From: Edaphochlamys debaryana
Lineage: Eukaryota > Chlorophyta > Chlorophyceae > Chlamydomonadales
Length of the DNA: 64,000 nt
Assembly (NCBI GenBank): GCA_016858145.1
Contig: JAEHOE010000029.1
Span: 310,001-374,000 of the forward strand
Direction of reading: 5' to 3'
Below are positions 59,101 through 64,000 of the stretch, one piece after another (position 1 is the stretch's first letter; the number at the start of each line of letters is the position of its first letter). The position numbers were made by a program, and so were the translations under genes. The notes under the pieces are model-generated. The model saw nothing but the letters and a program-made list of their open reading frames with translations, ran no database searches and was not told the origin of the DNA.

Positions 59101-62100
59101 ACGTCGAAGAAGGGCCGCTCCATGAAGAAGATGCCCGTCTGCGTCTTGGAGCCCAGCCGCCGCTTCATGGCCTGGGGGCAGAGGGACAGAGGGGCGGGGG
59201 AGCGGGGGAGCGGGTGAGAAGGAAGCGAGGTGGTATGGGAGGAGAGAGCGTGAGGGGCAGAAGGGTTGAGGAAGGCGGGGTGAGGAGGGATAGACGTGGG
59301 GCAGCGCGTGTCGGGAGAGCGGGGGCGGAGGCAGGGGTTGCAGGGCCTGACGCGGGTGAGAGCGAGCGCGGGCGCACCTGCAGGCTGCGCAGCGTGCAGG
59401 CGCTGATGGCGTTGTACATGTTCTTGGAGAAGTGGCGCACGAAGAGCGTCACCTCCTTCTCGTCCAGCACCTGGTCCACGTTCTCGCGCGGGTAGTTGCG
59501 CACCAGCGTGAGCAGGTCCTCGATGGCACGCCGCACCTGGAGGGGCACGAGGGGGAGCGGGGCCGGCGAGCTGCCGTCAGGGCGAGCACAAGACAAGGCG
59601 CAGCCCAGCTGCCGAGCAAGCAGGCAGCCGCTGACGTGGCCACGGCCCAACGCCAGGTTATTCTCTCTACTGCTTCCGCCCCCAGCCTCAACCCTCCGCT
59701 CCTCCCACCCCACCTCCTCGTTGCGGATGCCCAGCAGCTCGGCCTGCTTCTTCTGGAAGCGCTGCTGCGTGTTGATGAACTCCTCGTAGGTGAAGGAGCG
59801 GTCCGAGGGCAGCTCGACCAGCATGGTGCTGGCAATGGCCTTGAGGTTGGACTCGACGCGGTTCTCCACCAGGTCCACCACCTTGCGGACCAGCTCCTCC
59901 AGGCGGCCCAGGCCCTGCTTGAAGCGGTGCAGGTAGCCGTCGATGTTGAGGCTGGTCCACGTCAGCACCGCGAAGCCGGGCGCGATCTTGCGCTCCATGT
60001 CGTCCAGGTGCGGCCGCAGCAGCGGTTTGATGGTGGAGGCCACGCGCGAGAGGATGTGCTCGTACTCGCGCACCTGGGCAGTGGAGGGGCAGGGCGCGAC
60101 GAGGGGCATTGAGACGAGAGGCGGGGAGGACGGGTGGCAGCAGCATAGGGTACAGGGGCAGGAACAACCTGCCAGCACCCCACCGCCTTGCCCCAAGCTC
60201 CAGTCTGACGCCCTGTCCCCAGTCTCTCGCCCCCGAGCCCACCCCAGCCCCAGCCCCGGTCCCAGCCCCAGTCTCAGCCCTAGCCCTGCCGCCCCACCAG
60301 GTGCGTGAGCTGGTTGTGGTAGAACTTGAACTTCTCCTCCTGCAGCAGCACCATCTGGGCCGACTCGGGCACGGCGATGTTGAAGCGCTGCATGTACTTG
60401 GCCTCGCGGATGAGCTGCATGATCTCCTTGTCGAAGTTGACCAGGATGCGGCCCGTGTCGGGGTGCTGCACCAGCAGCGGCGCTGCCAGGCCGGCCTTGC
60501 ACTGCTCGATGGACTTGATCCAGGCCTGGTGCCACAGCGTCTCGAACTCGATCAGCGCCTTGGCGACCTGTGGGGGCGAGGTGCGGCGGGTTGGGGTTGA
60601 GTGATGAGGGGCCGGAGGGAGCAGAGGGGAAGGAGGGCAGAGGAGGCCGGAGGAGGGTCCGGGCTGCAACCCTGCCAAGTGCCCACACGCAGCCGCCTTC
60701 CACCTGCCAGCCCTCGCCCAGCCCGAGCGCCCCACCTTGTTGTAGGTCTTGATGATCTTTTTCGACTCCTTGGCCGCCAGCAGGTTCTTGTTCTGCGCGA
60801 AGCGCTGCATGGGCGTCTCGATGCGCCGCAGCAGCTGGCGGGCCCACATGATGTTGCCGGCCACGGGCGGCGCGTTGCGGGGCACGGGCGGCTCGTACTT
60901 GTTCCGCTCGTACAGCTTCTGTACGGCATCCAGATCCTTGGCGTAGTTCTGGAAGATGACCATGTACTTGTTCTCCAGGTCCTGCTGCAGCGTCTCGCGC
61001 TGCATGATGGCCTGGAACTGCGCCAGCAGGCTCAGCGCGTGCTCGGTCGAGGTGATGTTCTCGAACGACGCATTCACGAAGCCCTGCGGGGGTTGGGAGG
61101 GATGGGGGAGGTAAGAATAGGTGAGAAACGAAGCCTTTTAGGTTGCGTGAGGGTCAGGTGGTGCAGCTACAAGGCACGGCAGCTACAAGGCACGGCAGCT
61201 GCCCCAGCCCTCCCCAGGCCCCCTCGCAACCCGAACCACAGCTTGGCCCCGCCCGTGCCCGTGCGGCCCCGCTCCGCACCTGCAGCTGCAGCTCGAGGTC
61301 GTTGATGTTGACGTTGAACTCCAGGAAGTCGCGGTCGAAGGCGTTCTTGGAGTAGTCGAGCAGGTCGTAGGGCTTGCGCTTGACGTCGTCGATGATGTTG
61401 TTGAGGGACTTGAGCATGGTGTCCAGGCCCTCGATGTGCGTGTGCTGCTCCAGCGAGGAGAACTGGTGGATGGTGGTGAACATGTCGATCAGCTTGTGCA
61501 GGCGCTTGGAGAAGAGGTCGAACTTGATGAAGATGGCCTGAGGGGGGATGGGAGAGGGAGGGTGAAGGGGAGGAGAGGGTGGTGAGAGGCTGGATGCAGA
61601 GGCGCCGAGGCGCGGGGGCCGATGAGGAGGCAGGCCGGGGCAGGCAAGGGGTCCTTTCATACGCTAGGCCTAATCCCTTTGCCCCTCCAGCAGCCCAGGC
61701 TCCAGCAGCATGCCCGCACCGGCCGCCGACGCCTACCCAAGCCCCTGCCCTCCTCACCTGCTCGTCAAAGTCGAACTGCTTCGACTTGGGCTGCGCCGCC
61801 AGCGTCTCCTTGGCCAGCTTGTACTGCTGCCGGTACACGCTCGCCAGCTCCACGGCCACCTGGGGGCGGGGGGAAACGGCGGGGGAGAGGAGGCGTGTAA
61901 GATGGGGAGAGGGGCGTGTGGAAGCGACTGCGGCCATGTTGGAACCGACCCACATCAAACCTGCTCCCCACCGAAGGCCAGGCTGCACCCTCACCCTGCC
62001 GCCACCCAAGCCCCAGCCTCTCCGCCCTTGCCCAACCCCGCCACCCTCCCTCCAAGCCCACCCGACCTCTCCCCAGCCCCGCCGCCCTGCCCCCAGCCCT

Positions 62101-64000
62101 CGCCCCAGCCCCGCCGCCCTGCCCCCACCTTCATGTTGCCGATGAGCGTGACCTTGTCCTGGTCCCAGATCTTGCCGTTCTCCATGATCTGCTCCTTGCA
62201 GCGGCGCACCAGCTGGTTGGTGATCTTGGTGAACAGGCGGGTCATGTGCTCCGAGGTCGAGTAGAACCGCGCGATGGTGTACATCATGCGGATGTTGGTC
62301 ATGAGCGCGGGCAGCGACTCGGTGATCTCGTTGACGCGGCCCGCGTACATGGGCTCCAGGGACTTCTCAAGCGTGGCCAGGTACTTGACGTTGTCCTTGG
62401 CCTCGTTGGCTGCGTCCGTGATCTGGATGTCCAGCGCCTTCCAGCGCAGGTAGGCCTTGGTCTTGGCGTGCGAGCAGATGCCCAGCACCAGCTTGCACTC
62501 CTTGGTCTTGAGGTGCTCGGTGATGGAGTTGAAGTTGGACATGCGCGTGCGCCAGTACTCGAGCTCCGTGTCGGGGCCCGGCTCCTCGCCGTCCTTGATC
62601 TTGTTGGTCTGGTTGAGCAGCGACTCGGCCTCGCGGCACCACTCCGTCAGGCACTCCTCCATCTCCTGCAGCGTGTCCTCGTCGCCGGCCGCGTTGGCCA
62701 GCACGGCGGGGCGCAGCTCCAGCTCCGAGTACTTGGGGTCGGGCATGCGCAGCTCCACGCCGCCCGTGACGGTGGCCACGGCCTCCGTCAGCATGGAGCC
62801 GAACTTGGCGGCCGCCGCCAGGAACTCCGTGAGGTGCTCCGGCGGCACCTTGCCCCACTGCTGCTGCTCCTGCATGATGGGCACGTACAGGTCCGCCACG
62901 ATCGTCTTGAAGTTCTCCAGCGCGCTGCCGAACAGCTCGCCGCAGCTCATGTCCGTCTCGATCGCCTTCTCGCTGATGCCCTTCGGGTTGAGGCGCGTAA
63001 AGTACGCGCACTTGTTCTGTATCCGCTCATACTGTGGACGGGCGGGTGGAGTGAGCGGGCGGGGGAGCGGGTGTGAGTCGGGGGCCCTACCGGGAAAAGC
63101 ACGCTGGCAGAAGGGATAGATGCGTTTAGAGGCCCGAGACCGCAGGGCCTAGCCGCAGATCTCGCTGCCTGCGGCTGGCGCACGTGGCCTCCAGCCCATG
63201 CCGTACACCTCTGTGGCCACTCCGTGCTGACTGCTGCTGCGAGCCCAGAGCAACTGCGCCAGCAAGGGGCTCCCCCACCGCAGTCCGCGGCAGCGGCAGT
63301 CCGTGGCAGCGGCAGTCCGTGGCAGCGGCAGTCCGTGGCAGCCGCAGTCCAGGCCTCAGATCCGCCGCTTCAGATGCGCGCTGCACTGTTCCCCAAACGC
63401 TGCTTCTGTCCCCCGCCATGAAACGCCGCAAGTGCCGCCGCCGCTGCCGCCGCGCCGGTGTTCCATGGCGGGCCCCGCGAGCTCTTGGTCCCCCGACGTT
63501 CAGCGCACCGCACGAGCGCTCCGTGCTACTGACTGCCACCTTAAGGCTCCGTGGCCACGAGACTGCATCTTGCCAAGAATGCGTCCCGACGTGGCGAAGC
63601 CCATGGACAGGCCCAGCCCCACCCGGCATCTGCCCCCCGCACCTGCCCCAGCCGGTGCAGCGTGGGCTTGTTGTCCACCGGCCCAACGGAGCCATCCTTC
63701 AGCTTGTCCTCCTTGACCTGCGCCCCACGCACAGAATGGCTGAGCTTGCTGCTCTAGCGACCCGCGCCCCCAGCATCGCATGGGCGAACCTGGTAGACGA
63801 AGACCAGCGACGGAGCGCCAGTCGCCGTGAAGAAGCTGTTCACGGCTTGCTTGTCCTGACTGCGCACCACAGCGAGCCACGGTCAGCGCTCCAGGCCTGT
63901 GACTGGCAGCATGCTGCCCCAGCACGGCTCCCAACTCACACGAGTGTCTTCTCGATCACATTGTCGGGTATCCCAAAGGACTCGGCGAGCTGCAAGCAGC
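42055..64000 (-). CDS. ODA2: Outer-arm dynein gamma heavy chain (5' end just outside window)
   Basis: About 48 exons; only the first N-terminal codons are missing. First exons: 63940-64000 (partial), 63790-63859, 63643-63717, 62129-63031. Last exons: 42671-43345, 42055-42477. The protein is the motor subunit of the ciliary outer dynein arm: it hydrolyses ATP and drives B-tubule sliding. Tail, linker, four P-loop AAA modules, a stalk with microtubule-binding tip, AAA5-6 and a C-terminal domain are all present in order. Assignment to the gamma (DNAH5/8-like) class rests on AAA1 text such as [20 protein letters not shown] and the C-terminus [14 protein letters not shown], both unlike the beta/DNAH9 class. 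The C. reinhardtii gamma chain is about 4,485 aa and this model has a similar size. No frameshift was noticed. The partial first exon reads [17 protein letters not shown]. Confidence 0.95.
47306..49381 (-). other. Dynein gamma chain: stalk coiled coil and microtubule-binding domain
   Basis: Exons 48931-49380 (end of AAA4), 48532-48780 and 48040-48370 (CC1, for example [20 protein letters not shown]), 47763-47909 ([13 protein letters not shown]) and 47306-47535 (CC2, [19 protein letters not shown]). The microtubule-binding tip lies between the coils, around [19 protein letters not shown] and the next exon. Its length and order match other axonemal heavy chains. Confidence 0.9.
49537..54400 (-). 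other. Dynein gamma chain: AAA1-AAA4
   Basis: AAA1 begins [20 protein letters not shown] (exon 54208-54400). Its P-loop GPAGTGKTE is split by an intron before about 54090, and its Walker B is CFDEFNRI near 53740-53760. AAA2 P-loop GPSGSGKSA is near 52845-52875, AAA3 GGPGTAKTN near 51372-51400 and AAA4 GVGGSGKQS near 49901-49935. Exons include 53136-53818, 52538-52950, 52158-52388, 50993-51632, 50348-50807 and 49860-50202. AAA1 is the main hydrolytic site; AAA2-4 bind nucleotide for regulation. Confidence 0.93.
51728..51753. repeat. CAGG tetranucleotide microsatellite
   Basis: About six copies of CAGG in a dynein intron between exons 51797-51976 and 50993-51632. It is length-variable in nature and has no coding role. 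Confidence 0.8.
58483..58519. repeat. GAGGGA purine-rich microsatellite
   Basis: A run of GAGGGA/GGGAGG units on the plus strand, which is a polypyrimidine tract on the transcribed-sense strand of the dynein intron. It may double as splice-acceptor context, but it is longer than in neighbouring introns. Confidence 0.7.
63279..63350. repeat. 16-bp tandem repeat, 4.5 copies, in a dynein intron
   Basis: Units of GGCAGTCCGTGGCAGC, the first with two substitutions, at 63279-63294, 63295-63310, 63311-63326 and 63327-63342, then a partial copy. It lies in the 611-nt intron between exons 63643-63717 and 62129-63031, the longest intron I mapped in this gene. Confidence 0.85.

Larger units (their letters stand above)
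54401..64000 (-). other. Dynein gamma chain: N-terminal tail and linker
   Basis: About 22 exons, including 61758-61859, roughly 61281-61540, 60299-60567, 59714-60073, 59379-59537, 58902-59172, 57792-58018, 55708-56058 and 54963-55211. The tail carries DHC_N1-type text ([28 protein letters not shown]). The linker follows nearer AAA1, for example [16 protein letters not shown] and [18 protein letters not shown]. The tail binds intermediate chains and the other heavy chains; the linker is the mechanical lever. Confidence 0.88.

Noticed and set aside
63279..63350. CRISPR-like repeat array
   Set aside because: The units are directly adjacent with no spacers, inside a eukaryotic intron; it is a minisatellite.
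42055..64000. Beta or alpha outer-arm dynein, or an inner-arm chain
   Set aside because: The AAA1 sequence and C-terminal end match the gamma (DNAH5/8) class rather than the beta (DNAH9/17) class; inner-arm chains differ in both regions.

Overview
This is nuclear DNA from a eukaryotic green alga, most likely a chlamydomonadalean (Chlamydomonas/Volvox-type). The base composition is very GC-rich. Genes are dense with short GT-AG introns, there is a long hydroxyproline-type Ser-Pro(n) shaft, a ciliary outer-arm dynein gene is present, and TGTAA polyadenylation signals follow three of the genes. No prokaryotic operon, tRNA, rRNA or CRISPR structure was seen.

Layout. (1) Positions 1-26698, minus strand: one giant gene of at least 55 exons and about 5,300 codons, running off the left edge. 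I rebuilt it exon by exon by matching splice phases. It encodes a polycystin-family cation channel with a huge ectodomain: signal peptide, Pro-rich linker, two copies of a four-exon Cys-rich cassette, three copies of a multi-exon lectin-like/LysM cassette plus a fourth LysM, a Ser-Pro-rich shaft interrupted by a small globular domain, about 880 residues of Ig-like (DUF5011/HYR-type) modules, a helical stalk, the polycystin (TOP) domain, five visible membrane helices, and a cytoplasmic tail of at least 1,044 residues in one open exon. (2) Positions 28467-32460, minus strand: two tandem paralogues encoding small C2-domain proteins with His-rich C-termini. (3) Positions 33834-36785, plus strand: a 931-aa helical protein ending in a MYND zinc finger. 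(4) Positions 37522-41276, plus strand: an 11-exon secreted or Golgi SGNH/PC-esterase (TBL-like) protein. (5) Positions 42055-64000, minus strand: nearly the whole outer-arm dynein gamma heavy chain (ODA2/DNAH5-8 type), about 48 exons, missing only its first N-terminal codons at the right edge.

The two flanking giants belong to families that act in or on cilia (dynein motor; polycystin channel), but nothing in the sequence shows that the genes form one regulated unit. The most novel-looking object is the polycystin-like channel: carbohydrate-binding-type modules and a wall-like Pro-rich shaft lie on one chain with a channel core. Its predicted topology lacks a recognisable S1 helix and starts with a signal peptide. 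It also carries an apparent single-base frameshift inside the Pro-rich shaft, at 15173-15175.
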